Below are positions 49,979 to 60,300 of a stretch of DNA of 64,000 nt, piece after piece. Under the pieces are notes generated by a model. That model made no database searches and was not told the origin of the DNA. It was given only the letters and a program-made list of their open reading frames with translations. The position numbers were made by a program, and so were the translations under genes. The number at the start of each line of letters is the position of its first letter. Positions within the stretch are counted from its first letter, which is position 1. Source of the stretch: DATKMK01 sp035541895 (lineage in GTDB: Bacteria; Desulfobacterota; Binatia; HRBIN30; JACQVA1); the NCBI GenBank assembly GCA_035541895.1, contig DATKMK010000057.1:1-64000 (forward strand). The letters run 5' to 3'.

Positions 49979-50878
49979 TCAACCGGCGACGGGGGATTCC
50001 AACAACGTCAACCGCTCGCCGGCCAACCGCGCGCGGACGCCGAGCGGCAGGGTCGCGTGGCCGTCGCCGTGACCGCTGGGAAAGCCGGTCACGACGGGAT
50101 AGTTCGCGCCGCGGAAGCACTCGGCAATCACATCGCGCACAGTCACGGCTTCGTCGGGATGCGCGCTACACCCCGGCATCTCGCCGAAGATTACGCCGGC
50201 AACATGTTCGAACGCGCCGGCTTGGCGCAGTTGGGTCAACATCCGATCGATGCGGAACGGTTTTTCGTTCGCATCTTCGAGCAACAGCAGGCGCTCCTCG
50301 GTTTGAATCTCGTACGGCGTGCCGAGCATCGCCACCACCGCCGAGAGGCAGCCGCCCGCAGTTACGCCTTCAGCCGTGCCCGGTTGAATGATGTGGCGCG
50401 CCCGCAGGTTCCAGTCGTGCCGATCGCCCATCAGCAAGCCGGTCAATCGAGCCGCGGCCGACGGATGTTCGCCGAGGTGAACCACCATCGGACCATGAAA
50501 CGTGATCACGCCCGACCGTTGGACGAGATCGTTGAGCACGAAGGTCAGGTCGCTGAAGCCGACGATAATCTTGGGATGCTGTCGCGCCAGCGCCGGATCG
50601 AGCAACGGCAGCAAACGACCGGAGCCATAGCCACCGCGTGCGCAGATGATCGCCGCGATTTCGGGATCACGCAGCATGGTCACGAAGTCGTCGCGACGCT
50701 CCTGATCGCCGCCGGCGAGGTAGCCGTCGCGACGAAAGACCGCGGCACCGAGCCGGACGGAAAACCCCAGCGCCTCCAAGCTGTGCACGCCGCTGGCGAC
50801 GGCAGCCGCATCGACCGCCGCCGCCGGCGCCACCACGCCGATCACATCTCCGCGCCGCAATGCGGGCGGTTTGCGCAT
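49979..50878 (-). CDS. ldcA: LD-carboxypeptidase (peptidase family S66)
   Basis: 299 residues from ATG 50878, which overlaps the upstream stop as TGATG. It cleaves the terminal D-Ala from recycled tetrapeptides so that Mpl can reuse the tripeptide. Catalytic Ser is in IIVGFSDLTFVLND, Glu in LLLLEDANEKPFRIDRML and His in GFPSGHGDGHATLPLG, the full S66 triad. IGVVAPAAAVD and ARGGYGSGRLLPLLD are conserved family segments. Placed with mpl and the beta-lactamase-fold gene, this is a coherent recycling cluster. Confidence 0.92.
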   Translation of the reverse strand: MRKPPALRRGDVIGVVAPAAAVDAAAVASGVHSLEALGFSVRLGAAVFRRDGYLAGGDQERRDDFVTMLRDPEIAAIICARGGYGSGRLLPLLDPALARQHPKIIVGFSDLTFVLNDLVQRSGVITFHGPMVVHLGEHPSAAARLTGLLMGDRHDWNLRARHIIQPGTAEGVTAGGCLSAVVAMLGTPYEIQTEERLLLLEDANEKPFRIDRMLTQLRQAGAFEHVAGVIFGEMPGCSAHPDEAVTVRDVIAECFRGANYPVVTGFPSGHGDGHATLPLGVRARLAGERLTLLESPVAG

Positions 50879-51210
50879 CACGCCGAGGCCTTCTCCAAAC
50901 TCTCCATCGCGATGCAGCTATGCGCCCACGAGCCGCCGGCGCGCAACGCCATCGCGACAAAGATGCTCTCGGCGATCTCCACGTCGCTCGCGCCCGCCTT
51001 CTTCGCGCGCTGGACGTGGACGTCGATGCAATACGGGCACTGCGTGATGTGCGCGGTGGCGACCGCGATCAACTCCTTGGTCTTCACCGGCAACGCGCCG
51101 GCTTCGAAGACCTTGCTGTCGAAGTCGACGAATGCCTTGAAGAGATCGGGCGTGAGCTCGCGCAGCTTGCGCAATTTCTTGAGACCGTCAGATTGATAGT
51201 AATCTCCCAT
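50878..51210 (-). CDS. AhpD-like / carboxymuconolactone decarboxylase-family protein
   Basis: 110 residues from ATG 51210, which has AGGAGG 6-7 bases upstream. The AhpD core is KTKELIAVATAHITQCPYC followed by IDVHVQRAKKAG: the CxxC redox pair and the downstream His characteristic of CMD/AhpD. LKKLRKLRELTPDLFKAFVDF forms the N-terminal helices. An alkylhydroperoxidase-related or redox role is likely. The four-base overlap with ldcA suggests co-expression, although the functional link to peptidoglycan recycling is unclear. Confidence 0.88.
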   Translation of the reverse strand: MGDYYQSDGLKKLRKLRELTPDLFKAFVDFDSKVFEAGALPVKTKELIAVATAHITQCPYCIDVHVQRAKKAGASDVEIAESIFVAMALRAGGSWAHSCIAMESLEKASA

Positions 51211-51381
51211 CGAGTCCTCCTGTTTGCGTATCTGCGGCTGCGTATACACCATAGCCCGAGTAATCTCACCTCACCTCGCCTCGCCCGTTGAGTCCGTGCG
51301 GCCGCGCCCCTATAATTCCGCGCAACCATCCCGGCGTGAACGTGTTCAAACACCCGGGCGCGAAGTGAGACGGGAGGCCCC

Positions 51382-51720
51382 ATGAAACGGTGGCGACGGA
51401 TTGCGATCTTCTGCGTGGTTGTCGGCGGCACCACGATGCGGCTTGCGGGGCCGGCGATGGCTCAGAGTTGCGACGATGTGAGAGCGCTTCTCAGCCAAGG
51501 CAACAGCGTGCAACAGATCATCCAACTGACCGGCCTCAACGCGCGACAGATTGAAGAGTGTCGCGGCGCACAGAAGCCGTCGTTCTATTCGCCACAAGGG
51601 CCTGCGCCACATGGCGCGGCCGGCCCACCCCCTCTCGGTGCGGCGGGGCCTGCACCGCACGGGGCGGCAGGTCCGCCACCCCACGGCGCCGCCGGCCCGG
51701 CACCATTCGGCCGGCAGTGA
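51382..51720 (+). CDS. Small secreted protein with Gly/Pro/Ala/His repeat tail
   Basis: 112 residues; the start ATG 51382 is preceded by GGGAGG. A signal peptide (IAIFCVVVGGTTMRLAGPAMAQ) ends near residue 28. A short helical domain with two Cys residues follows (CDDVRALLSQGNSVQQIIQL, ARQIEECRGAQ). The C-terminal ~40 residues are five near-copies of an 8-residue unit of the GPAPHGAA type. A metal-binding or cell-surface role is possible given the His, but not demonstrated. It precedes the phosphodiesterase set by 27 bases. Confidence 0.65.
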   Translation: MKRWRRIAIFCVVVGGTTMRLAGPAMAQSCDDVRALLSQGNSVQQIIQLTGLNARQIEECRGAQKPSFYSPQGPAPHGAAGPPPLGAAGPAPHGAAGPPPHGAAGPAPFGRQ

Positions 51721-51747
51721 TCGCGGCGTGAACCTGCAGGCGTCCGC

Positions 51748-53859
51748 GTGATTCGTTCGCCATTGCGATCTCGTCGCCTCACGGTCGCTGTAGCCTTTGC
51801 CGTCGCTCTCGCGCTCAGCCCGCGGGCGGCCTCAGCCTACATCGGGCCCGGCGCCGGCTTTGCCTTCATTGGTTCGTTCTTCATCCTGTTGTGGTCGTTG
51901 GTGCTCGCATTGTTCACGCTCGCTTCGTATCCGTTCCGGTTGTTGTGGCGGGCGGTGCGGCGCCGCAGACTACCGCCCGGCGCGCCGGGGCGGGTGATCA
52001 TCATCGGTCTTGACGGCTTGGACCCGCAACTCGCCGAACGCTGGATGAGCGAGGGCAAGCTACCGAATTTGAGCGCGATCGCCGCGCAGGGAAGCTTTCG
52101 GCGACTCGCCACGACTCACCCGCCGCTGTCACCGGTGGCGTGGTCGTCGTTCATGACCGGCGTACATCCGGCGCGGCACGGCATCTTCGATTTCTTGGCG
52201 CGCGACGCGCGCAGCTACTTGCCGTTCTTGTCGTCGTCTGCCATCGAGTCGTCAGGGCGTACACTCGCCATCGGCAAGTTTCAATTGCCGCTGGGACGGC
52301 CACGCATCCGCTTGTTTCGCAAAGCGGTGCCGTTCTGGCGAATCCTCGGAGATCACGGGGTGTTCTCATCGGTCATTCGCGTGCCGGTAACGTTTCCGCC
52401 CGAAAGCTTTCATGGCGCGTGTCTGTCCGGCATGAGCGTCCCGGATCTACGCGGCACCCAGGGGAGCTTCACTTTCTTTTGCGAACAGACCGACGCCACC
52501 GAGCGCACCGGCGGATTGCACGTATCGCTCCGCCGTGACGGTAATCGCTTGCGCGGATTGATTCCCGGTCCGGATCACCCGCTGCGACGCGGCGGCGGGG
52601 CGATGCAGCTTCCCATCGACATCGAGATCTTGGACGGTGGGGCGCGGGTTGGTCTCGACGTTGGTGACGAGCGACTGATCTTGCGGCCGGGTGTGTATTC
52701 AGACTGGGTTTCGCTGGTGTTCAAGGCTGTCCTGGGCATCAAGCTACGCGGGATCGTGCGTTTTCGTCTCGCGAGCGTCGCACCATTCCGCCTGTACATG
52801 ACCCCGATCAACATCGATCCCGAACATCCCGCGTTGCCGATCTCGCATCCACGGTACTACGGGACCTACCTCGCCAAGTTGCTCGGCCGCTTCTCGACGT
52901 TGGGTTTGGCCGAAGATACGTGGGCACTCAACGAGCGGGTGCTCGATGAGGAGGGATTTCTCGAGCAGGCTTACCTGATCCACGCGGAGCGTGAGCGCCA
53001 ACTCTTCGATGCGCTCGCAAAGACGCGCTCGGGAGTGGTGGTGTGCGTGTTCGACGCCACTGACCGGGTGCAGCATATGTTTTATCGCTACACCGATCCG
53101 GATCCGCGCGCCGATCGGCCGGGCGATCGTGACCGCTACGCGCACGTCGTCGAAGAGCTGTATCGAAAAATGGATGAGATGCTCGGGCGGGTACGAGCAC
53201 ACGTCGACGAGCGAACGGTACTGATGGTCGTGTCAGATCACGGTTTCGCGTCGTTCCGGCGCGGGGTCAACCTGAATGCGTGGCTGGAGCGTGAAGGCTA
53301 TTTGGCGCTCAAGCCCGGCGCCAGCGGCGCCAGCGAGTATCTGCGCGATGTCGATTGGACGAACACTCGGGCCTATGCGGTTGGGTTGGCGGGCCTGTAC
53401 ATCAATCAGCGCGGGCGCGAAGCACAGGGAATCGTCAAACGTGGAGAGGAGTCGCAGCAGCTCAAGCAGGAGATTGCCGCGAAGCTGGAGGCGCTCCGGG
53501 ATCCGGACGGCAATCGCGTTGTCGTGCGCGAGGCCGTCGATGTCAGCGCGCGATTTAACGGGCCGTATTTGGACCAGTCGCCCGATCTGATTGTCGGCTA
53601 TGCCGACGGGTATCGCGTCTCGTGGGAGGCCGCGGTGGGCAAGGTTGCGGGAGAGGTGATTGCGGACAATCCCAAGAGCTGGAGCGGCGACCACTGCGTC
53701 GATCCCGGCCTGGTACCCGGGGTGCTGTTTTGCAATCGTTCGGTTGCGGCTGACGCACCGTCGATCGTCGACATTGCACCGACGATGCTTGAACTCTACG
53801 GCATCGAGGTTCCGCGTCACATGGAAGGGCGCTTGCTCGGAATCGCACGCGCCGCATGA
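51748..53859 (+). CDS. Membrane-anchored alkaline-phosphatase-superfamily phosphodiesterase
   Basis: 703 residues from GTG 51748. A signal peptide (VAVAFAVALALSPRAASA) and a second hydrophobic helix (about 40-70, GSFFILLWSLVLALFTLASYP) precede the catalytic domain. Metal ligands appear in VIIIGLDGLDPQLAERWM (Asp), FDATDRVQHMFYRY (Asp, His) and MVVSDHGFASFRRG (Asp, His). The nucleophile lies in SPVAWSSFMTGVHPARHGIFDF. The family is type I phosphodiesterase / nucleotide pyrophosphatase, but the usual substrates are unknown for this subgroup. Its stop overlaps the next start as ATGA. Confidence 0.85.
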   Translation: MIRSPLRSRRLTVAVAFAVALALSPRAASAYIGPGAGFAFIGSFFILLWSLVLALFTLASYPFRLLWRAVRRRRLPPGAPGRVIIIGLDGLDPQLAERWMSEGKLPNLSAIAAQGSFRRLATTHPPLSPVAWSSFMTGVHPARHGIFDFLARDARSYLPFLSSSAIESSGRTLAIGKFQLPLGRPRIRLFRKAVPFWRILGDHGVFSSVIRVPVTFPPESFHGACLSGMSVPDLRGTQGSFTFFCEQTDATERTGGLHVSLRRDGNRLRGLIPGPDHPLRRGGGAMQLPIDIEILDGGARVGLDVGDERLILRPGVYSDWVSLVFKAVLGIKLRGIVRFRLASVAPFRLYMTPINIDPEHPALPISHPRYYGTYLAKLLGRFSTLGLAEDTWALNERVLDEEGFLEQAYLIHAERERQLFDALAKTRSGVVVCVFDATDRVQHMFYRYTDPDPRADRPGDRDRYAHVVEELYRKMDEMLGRVRAHVDERTVLMVVSDHGFASFRRGVNLNAWLEREGYLALKPGASGASEYLRDVDWTNTRAYAVGLAGLYINQRGREAQGIVKRGEESQQLKQEIAAKLEALRDPDGNRVVVREAVDVSARFNGPYLDQSPDLIVGYADGYRVSWEAAVGKVAGEVIADNPKSWSGDHCVDPGLVPGVLFCNRSVAADAPSIVDIAPTMLELYGIEVPRHMEGRLLGIARAA

Positions 53860-55811
53860 GGGGTTGGCTCGCGCTGGCACTCCTGGCGATCGCGACGCTG
53901 GGGGTGAGCTGTTCCAAATCGCCCCAGCGAGTCAGCCATCGTGTGCTGGTGCTCGGTTTCGACGGCATCGATCCGGGTTTGCTCGATCGCTTCATGGCGG
54001 CAGGAGAGCTTCCGCACTTCGCCCAGCTCGCAAAGACCGGACACTACGTTCATTTGGGGACGACGGTTCCGCCCCAGAGTCCGGTCGCCTGGTCAACGTT
54101 CATTACCGGGATGGATCCAGGTGGGCACGGGATTTTTGATTTTGTCCATCGTGATCCGGCCCCGCCGAGCGGTGGTGCGATCGCGCCGTTTCTGTCGACG
54201 TCGCGAGTGGAAGAAGACGAGCGGCGGCTCACGTTGGGCAAGTACGCGTTGCCCCTCTCGTCGGGGACCAGCGAGTTGCTCCGGCACGGCAAGGCGTTTT
54301 GGAATGTGCTCGCAGATCACGACATACCGGCCACGGTGGTGAAGATTCCGGCAAACTTTCCGCCGGAGCCGAGCACGTCGCGAACGATCTCGGATATGGG
54401 CACTCCCGATGTTCGGGGAACCTACGGAACTTTCTCGTTCTACAGTTCCGATCCGGCCGACGGCGGGGATCACAGCGTCTCCGGTGGTCTTTTTCATGCC
54501 GTGCAGGTCGACGGTGGCCACGCGCGCGCGACGATTCCGGGACCCATCGACCCGTTTCTCAGCCGATCCGAGCGTGCCGTGCGTCCGTTCGAGGTGTACG
54601 TCGACGCAGAATCGAATGCCGTGAAGATCGATATCGGCGATCAGGAACTCGTGTTGCAGACCGGCGAGTGGAGCGGCTGGGTGCCGGTGACATTCGACCT
54701 CGTGCCGAGTATCGTCAGCGTGCATGGAATCGTCCGATTTCATCTCGTGCAAGCTCATCCGAATCTGCGTCTCTACACCAGCCCCATCAACATTGCGCCC
54801 GACCAACCAGCACTCCCGATTTCGACTCCTCCCGAGTACGCGCGCGATCTGGCGACGCATGTCGGCGCCTTCTATACGCAGGGCCTCCCCGAAAATACCG
54901 CGGCGTTGACCGCCGGCGTGCTGGACGACGACATGTGGCTCGTACATGCCGACGACATCTTCGCAGAGCGCTCGCGCATGTTCGATTTCGAGCTGGCTCG
55001 GTTCCACAGCGGACTGCTGTTCGCCTACTTCGGCGGAACGGATCAGGTGGCGCACATGTTTTGGCGAGAGATGGAGCACGGCAGCGTGCACGGGGACGCG
55101 ATCCTACGAACGTATCGGCAGGTCGACGACGTCCTCGGCCGTGCGCTCGCGGCGATCGCCGGCGACTCGAATGTCACGTTGATCGTTATGTCGGATCACG
55201 GCTTCGCCCCGTTCAATCGGGCTGTGCACCTAAACAGCTGGCTTCGGGAGCAGGGATTTCTTGCGCTGCGGTCGGGACTGCAGGTTGGAGGCGAATTGTT
55301 TCAGGACATTGACTGGAATCACACGCACGCCTACGGGCTGGGACTGAACGGCCTCTACCTCAACCTGGTGGGGCGCGAACGGTTCGGCATCGTGGGACCC
55401 GTAGATCGGGAGCGCGTGCTCGCCGAGCTGACGCAGAAGCTGCTCGGCTGGACCGATCCACAGACCGGTGCGTCCATCATCTCGCGAGTTTATCGGCGTG
55501 AAGAAGTGTACAGTTCGACCTACCGCGATCTGGCGCCCGACCTCATCGTTGGCTACCGCCGGGGCTATCGCGTGTCGAACGAATCTGGGCTCGGCGAAGT
55601 GCCGGCGGCGGTCATCGAAGACAATCGGAAGAGGTGGAGCGGGGATCATTGCATGGCGGCGGATCAAGTTCCCGGCGTGCTGCTCAGCAACCGCCGAGTG
55701 GTCAATCGTCCGGTGAGCTTGCAAGACCTTGCGCCCACGATTTTGAACGAGTTCGGTATTCCCGCTCCGGTAGAGATGGTGGGCAAGCCGCTACTCGATG
55801 GAGGGCCATAG
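53856..55811 (+). CDS. Lipoprotein alkaline-phosphatase-superfamily phosphodiesterase (paralogue)
   Basis: 651 residues. The signal peptide ends LGVSC, a lipobox, so the enzyme is a lipoprotein rather than a helix-anchored protein like its neighbour. The same core motifs recur: VLVLGFDGIDPGLLDRFM, SPVAWSTFITGMDPGGHGIFDF, FGGTDQVAHMFW and IVMSDHGFAPFNRA. Homology with the upstream protein runs along the whole catalytic domain, a clear tandem duplication. The ATGA junction makes equal-ratio synthesis likely. Confidence 0.85.
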   Translation: MRGWLALALLAIATLGVSCSKSPQRVSHRVLVLGFDGIDPGLLDRFMAAGELPHFAQLAKTGHYVHLGTTVPPQSPVAWSTFITGMDPGGHGIFDFVHRDPAPPSGGAIAPFLSTSRVEEDERRLTLGKYALPLSSGTSELLRHGKAFWNVLADHDIPATVVKIPANFPPEPSTSRTISDMGTPDVRGTYGTFSFYSSDPADGGDHSVSGGLFHAVQVDGGHARATIPGPIDPFLSRSERAVRPFEVYVDAESNAVKIDIGDQELVLQTGEWSGWVPVTFDLVPSIVSVHGIVRFHLVQAHPNLRLYTSPINIAPDQPALPISTPPEYARDLATHVGAFYTQGLPENTAALTAGVLDDDMWLVHADDIFAERSRMFDFELARFHSGLLFAYFGGTDQVAHMFWREMEHGSVHGDAILRTYRQVDDVLGRALAAIAGDSNVTLIVMSDHGFAPFNRAVHLNSWLREQGFLALRSGLQVGGELFQDIDWNHTHAYGLGLNGLYLNLVGRERFGIVGPVDRERVLAELTQKLLGWTDPQTGASIISRVYRREEVYSSTYRDLAPDLIVGYRRGYRVSNESGLGEVPAAVIEDNRKRWSGDHCMAADQVPGVLLSNRRVVNRPVSLQDLAPTILNEFGIPAPVEMVGKPLLDGGP

Positions 55812-55813
55812 AC

Positions 55814-56008
55814 ATGTTCGGTAGTAAGAAGATCGCGCTCGATAAGACCTTGTACGACCGGATCGCCAAAGTGGCGATCACGGCCGGTTACGCGTCGGCC
55901 GAGGAATTCATCGTGCACTTGTTGGAGCAGCAGGTCCGTCACCTCGAAGACGCCAAAGACGAAGAGATGATCCGCAAGCGACTCGAAGGACTCGGCTACA
56001 TCGACTGA
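55814..56008 (+). CDS. Short ribbon-helix-helix-like protein
   Basis: 64 residues from ATG 55814, 2 bases after the phosphodiesterase stop. FGSKKIALDKTLYDRIAKVA and TAGYASAEEFIVHLLEQQV have the strand-helix-helix pattern of RHH/CopG proteins, with LDKTLYDRI as the first helix and YASAEEFI as the turn. An acidic helical tail (EDAKDEEMIRKRLEGLGYID) follows. It may be a regulator or a small scaffold of the phosphodiesterase set. It overlaps the next gene as TGATG. Confidence 0.6.
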   Translation: MFGSKKIALDKTLYDRIAKVAITAGYASAEEFIVHLLEQQVRHLEDAKDEEMIRKRLEGLGYID

Positions 56009-56823
56009 TGAGCCTGCTCCATCACATGCTTTCCGCCGGGTTCGCGCTGCTGCTGGACCCGCTGGCGGGATTGCCGCCGCTGCTGGGCCTCACGGTGATC
56101 TCGACGGTGAGTGGGCTGCTGATTCTGCTGGCGTTTCGGTGCACCTCGAACCCTGCTGCCGTGCGGCGCGCACGCCAGCGTGCGCAAGCGCACTTGCTCG
56201 CGGTGCGTTTGTACCGCGATGATTTGGTGGTGGTCGCGCGATCGCAGTGGTCGCTGGTGGGTGCACTCGCCGCATATGTCGGTCTCATGTTGATCCCGTT
56301 CGCGGCACTGTTGGTCCCGTTCGCGCTGCTGTTTGCGCATATTGATGCTCGCTACGGCTCGTGCGCCCTCCGCCCGGGGGAGCGCGCACTGGTCAAGGCC
56401 TTCACGCCGACGGGCGCCACCAGCGGATGGCAATTGGAGGCACCCGACGGCCTGACGATCGAGTCGCCGCCCGTACGGATTCCAAGTCGCGGTGAAACTG
56501 TCTGGCGCATTCGCGCTGACAAGCCCGGCTGCCACCGGGTTGCCTTAGTCGCGGGGCCGCAGCGCGTCGAGAAGCTCGCGTGTGTCGCCAACGGGGCTAT
56601 CGGCGCCTCGTCCCAGCGCGCCGCTGCGGGCGTGGCTGCCCTATTCTCGGCACCGACCGAACCTTTGATCGAAACCGCTGCGAAAGTCGATCGTATCGAG
56701 ATCACATATCCAACCTGCCCGGTCGTTTTCTACGGCTGGCATCTCAACTGGCTGGTCGTCTGCCTCATCGTATCAGCGGCGGTCGCATGGTTTCTGCGCA
56801 AGCCGTTTGGCGTCGAGTTCTGA
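56008..56823 (+). CDS. Membrane protein with DUF106/EMC3-like N-terminus
   Basis: 271 residues. The N-terminal part has a helix (GLPPLLGLTVISTVSGLLILLAF), a basic cytoplasmic-type hairpin (AVRRARQRAQAHLLAVRLYRDD) and a second helix (LVGALAAYVGLMLIPFAALLVPFALLF). That arrangement recalls DUF106/EMC3-type members of the YidC/Oxa1 superfamily. A periplasmic-type beta-rich region (about 110-235) and a last helix (NWLVVCLIVSAAVAWFLRKPF) follow. Resemblance to DUF106 is by pattern only. It terminates the coupled phosphodiesterase set, suggesting a role in placing or serving those enzymes in the membrane. Confidence 0.55.
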   Translation: MSLLHHMLSAGFALLLDPLAGLPPLLGLTVISTVSGLLILLAFRCTSNPAAVRRARQRAQAHLLAVRLYRDDLVVVARSQWSLVGALAAYVGLMLIPFAALLVPFALLFAHIDARYGSCALRPGERALVKAFTPTGATSGWQLEAPDGLTIESPPVRIPSRGETVWRIRADKPGCHRVALVAGPQRVEKLACVANGAIGASSQRAAAGVAALFSAPTEPLIETAAKVDRIEITYPTCPVVFYGWHLNWLVVCLIVSAAVAWFLRKPFGVEF

Positions 56824-56942
56824 GACCTCCGCAGCGCTACGAGCTGCCCTTCGATCGTTTCGGACGCCGCGCGCGGACCTCGATCAAGGAATTGTTCCTT
56901 CGCTGCGCTCCGGACACCGCGCGCTCCGCGCGCGGAAAGGAG

Positions 56943-57027
56943 CGGAGGGGGCGAGATTCGAACTCGCGGACCCTTTCGGGTCGCCGGTTTTCAAGACCGG
57001 TGGTTTCAACCGCTCACCCACCCCTCC
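56943..57027 (-). tRNA. tRNA-Ser (anticodon UGA)
   Basis: 85-base class II tRNA. The acceptor stem is GGAGGGG (57027-57021) with CCCCTCC (56950-56944), with discriminator G at 56943. The anticodon arm is CCGGT-CTTGAAA-ACCGG, with UGA at 56993-56991. A long variable arm (ACCC-GAAA-GGGT) and T-arm GCGAG-TTCGAAT-CTCGC follow. CCA is not encoded. It decodes UCA and UCG-type serine codons. Confidence 0.95.
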
Positions 57028-57338
57028 CAAATCGGGCGCAAAGAAATCTCTGTCGCGCGGTTTAACCTGCGCCCACACCTGATGCAATCGGAGACCCGAG
57101 GCGGCCTCGATCGATGCCGCCCGCATTCAGCATGGCATAGCGCATGTGCTCAACGGTGCGCTAGTTCACTTGATCTATCATATGAAATAGCACGCTCTTG
57201 TGATGCCTAAAGAGTAGAAGACTTGCTCTACGAGGGCTCGTCAAATTTCCAACAGTTCGGCATTGATCCCTAAACTCGCCCGCCGCACCATTCCTTGGGA
57301 GTCGCCTGCGTTGGTTCGCAAGCGGCGCGGCATGCTCC
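57028..57338. other. Intergenic stretch between tRNA-Ser and a large secreted protein
   Basis: No supported gene. A markedly AT-richer patch at about 57160-57200 (TTGATCTATCATATGAAATAG) could hold a promoter for the downstream gene or upstream elements of the divergent tRNA. A short inverted repeat GTAGA...TCTAC lies near 57220. The tRNA would be transcribed leftward from this region. Confidence 0.35.
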
Positions 57339-57356
57339 TTGGTCTGGCCAGGCGTC

Positions 57357-60300
57357 GTGACCAAGGTATCTGCTCTTCTTCGTGCACAGCTCGGCGTTCT
57401 GAGTTTAGCGGTGGTCGTGCTCCTGACCGACGCGCCGGCGCTCGCGGCCAACGCGCAGCTCAGTTGGTCCGTATCAAGTGGTGCAGCAGGATACAAAGTG
57501 TACATGCGTCAGTCCGGGCAGTCGTATGGCACCGGGACCGACGTGGGATTGATCGCCCCGGGCGGAGACGGCATGGTGCACTACGCCACTACCGGCGGGC
57601 TGCCCAACGGCACCAACTACTTCGCCGTCTCCAGCTACAGCAGTTCGGGTGTCGAAAGCGCTCTCTCCAACGAACTCGCGTTGGTCATCGGCGACACGCC
57701 AACGCCCGGAAGCCCGGCGCCGACGAACACCCCGACCACTACCCAGATTTCGCAGCCGAGTGCGACACCGACGCAAACGATTCAGCTTCCGACTGCGGTG
57801 CCGACCACGACTCCGACCGCCACGATGATCCAGCCGACGTCCACACCGATCGTTGGTGCCGTGACAATCTGGCCGACCAGCGCCGTCCCCAGCACCATTG
57901 ACGGCAACGATCCGTTGGCAGTCGAGCTGGGCGTGCAATTCACCGCGGACATGAACGGGGCCATCGCCGGCATCCGCTTCTACAAGAGCGCAGCCAACAC
58001 CGGCACGCATACCGGGTCGCTCTGGACGAACACCGGCAGCTTGTTGGCTACGGGAACGTTCACAAACGAGACGGCCTCCGGCTGGCAGCAGCTAACCTTC
58101 GGCGCACCCGTCGCCATCGCCGCCAACGCCGTCTACGTCGCTTCGTATCACACAAATGTCGGACACTATTCTGGTGATGTCGACTACTTCGCGACCGCCG
58201 GTGTCGACAATCCGCCGTTGCACGCGGTCGCCGACGGGATCGCAGGGGGGAACGGCGTGTACGCCTACGGCGTCAGCGCATTTCCGAGCAACACATACCG
58301 TTCCGCCAATTACTGGGTGGACGTGGCATTCACCTCGACTACTCCCGGGACAACGACGCCGGCGAGCAATACCGCGACGCTGACCCCGACTCGTACACCG
58401 ACGACAACCCCAACTCAGACCCCGTCGGCCACCGCGACGCCGACGCGGACACCTACAACCACTCCGACCCTAACACCGACGGCGACGGCGACCGCCACCG
58501 CGACGTTGACACCGACGCGCACGCCCACGACGACGCCAACGCAAACCGCGTCGGCTACGAGCACCGCGACTCCCACTCAGACACCGACCACCACTGCGAC
58601 CGCGACGCCAACGCGAACACCCACAACCACCCCGACCCTGACACCGACCGCGACGGCGACCGCCACCGCAACGTTGACACCGACTCGCACGCCCACGACG
58701 ACTCCAACGCAAACCTCGTCCGCCACGGGCACTGCAGCACCCACTCAAACACCGACCACTACGGCAACCTCGACCACTACCGCAACGCCAACCGCGACGG
58801 TGACCGCCACGGTCACGCCGACGGCGACTTTTACTCAGACACCAACAACGACGCCCACCGCGACACCGACGCGAACACCTACAACCACGCCGACCGCGAC
58901 GGCTACCGCAACCTCGACCGCCACCGCGACGTTGACACCAACTCGCACATCAACGACGACGCCAACGCAAACCGCCTCGGCCACGAGCTCTGCAACGCCC
59001 ACTCAGACACCGACCACCACCGCGACGCTGACCTCGACGGCCACTCCCACTGTCACGCCGACTCAGACGCCCACGACCACCGCTAGCGCGACACCCACCG
59101 CCTCGGCCACCACAACATCGACCGTCACTGACATCGTGACGCCATCAGCGACCACTACTTCGACCGCGACGGCAACTCAGACGCCGGCGAACTCTGTCAC
59201 CGCTACCGCCACCTCGACCGTAACCGTGACTGACACCCCAACCCCTACATCGACAACAACGCCAACTCGGACACCGACGACAACGGCGACCAACACGCCG
59301 ACACGCACTGCGACCTCGACTTACACCTCGACGGCAACGACCACCGCAACGCGGACCAACACCGCCACGCCGTCAGCAACCGTGACCAACACCACGACAG
59401 CGACGGCGGCCCAAACGTCGACGGTCACCAGCACCAGGACTGTCACGGCCACGTCGACCTCGACTCAACCCTTCACCGCCACTGCGACGCCGACTCTGAC
59501 GCCGACGCGCACCTCGACTGCGACCTCGACTTACACCTCGACGGCAACGGCGACCGCAACGCCGACCAACACCACCACGCCGTCGGCGATTGCGACCGAC
59601 ACGGCGACGACAACGGCAACCCAGACTGCGACGGTCACCAACACCTTGACGGCAACGGTGACACCAACTCACACTTTCACTGCGACCGCGACGTGGACAA
59701 ACACCGCAACCCTGCCCCCGACCGCGAGCACGACACCGACTCCGACATCTACGTCGATTCCGACAGTCACCGCGACTGCACCACCGACGCGCACGTCAAC
59801 TGCAACCTTGACTCAAACCTCGACGGCAACGGCCACCGCAACGTGGACCAACACCACCACACCGTCGGCGATTGCGACCGACACGGCGACGACAACGGCA
59901 ACCCAGACTGCGACGGTCACCAACACCACGACGACCACGACGACACCGCCTCAGACCCTCACCGCGACCGCGACGTCGACGAACACAGCCTCGGGGTCCC
60001 CGACCATGAGCCGGACGCCGACGCCAACCTCGACCCAGACACCGACGCCTTCATCGAGCCCGACGGCTACACGGACATCCACTGCCAGTGCACTGCCCTC
60101 GTTCACCGTGATTCCGACTGCGACATCGACGTCGTCACCAACACCCACGCCCTCGCCTACTCACACCTCCATTCCACCTGCGACCGAAACCGCGACCTCG
60201 ATGCCTTCAACAACCGCGATTGCGACCAGCACCGCACCGGTTTTCACGTCCACCGCGACGGCGACCGCCACAACCAGCTCCACGCTCGTGCCAACTCAGA

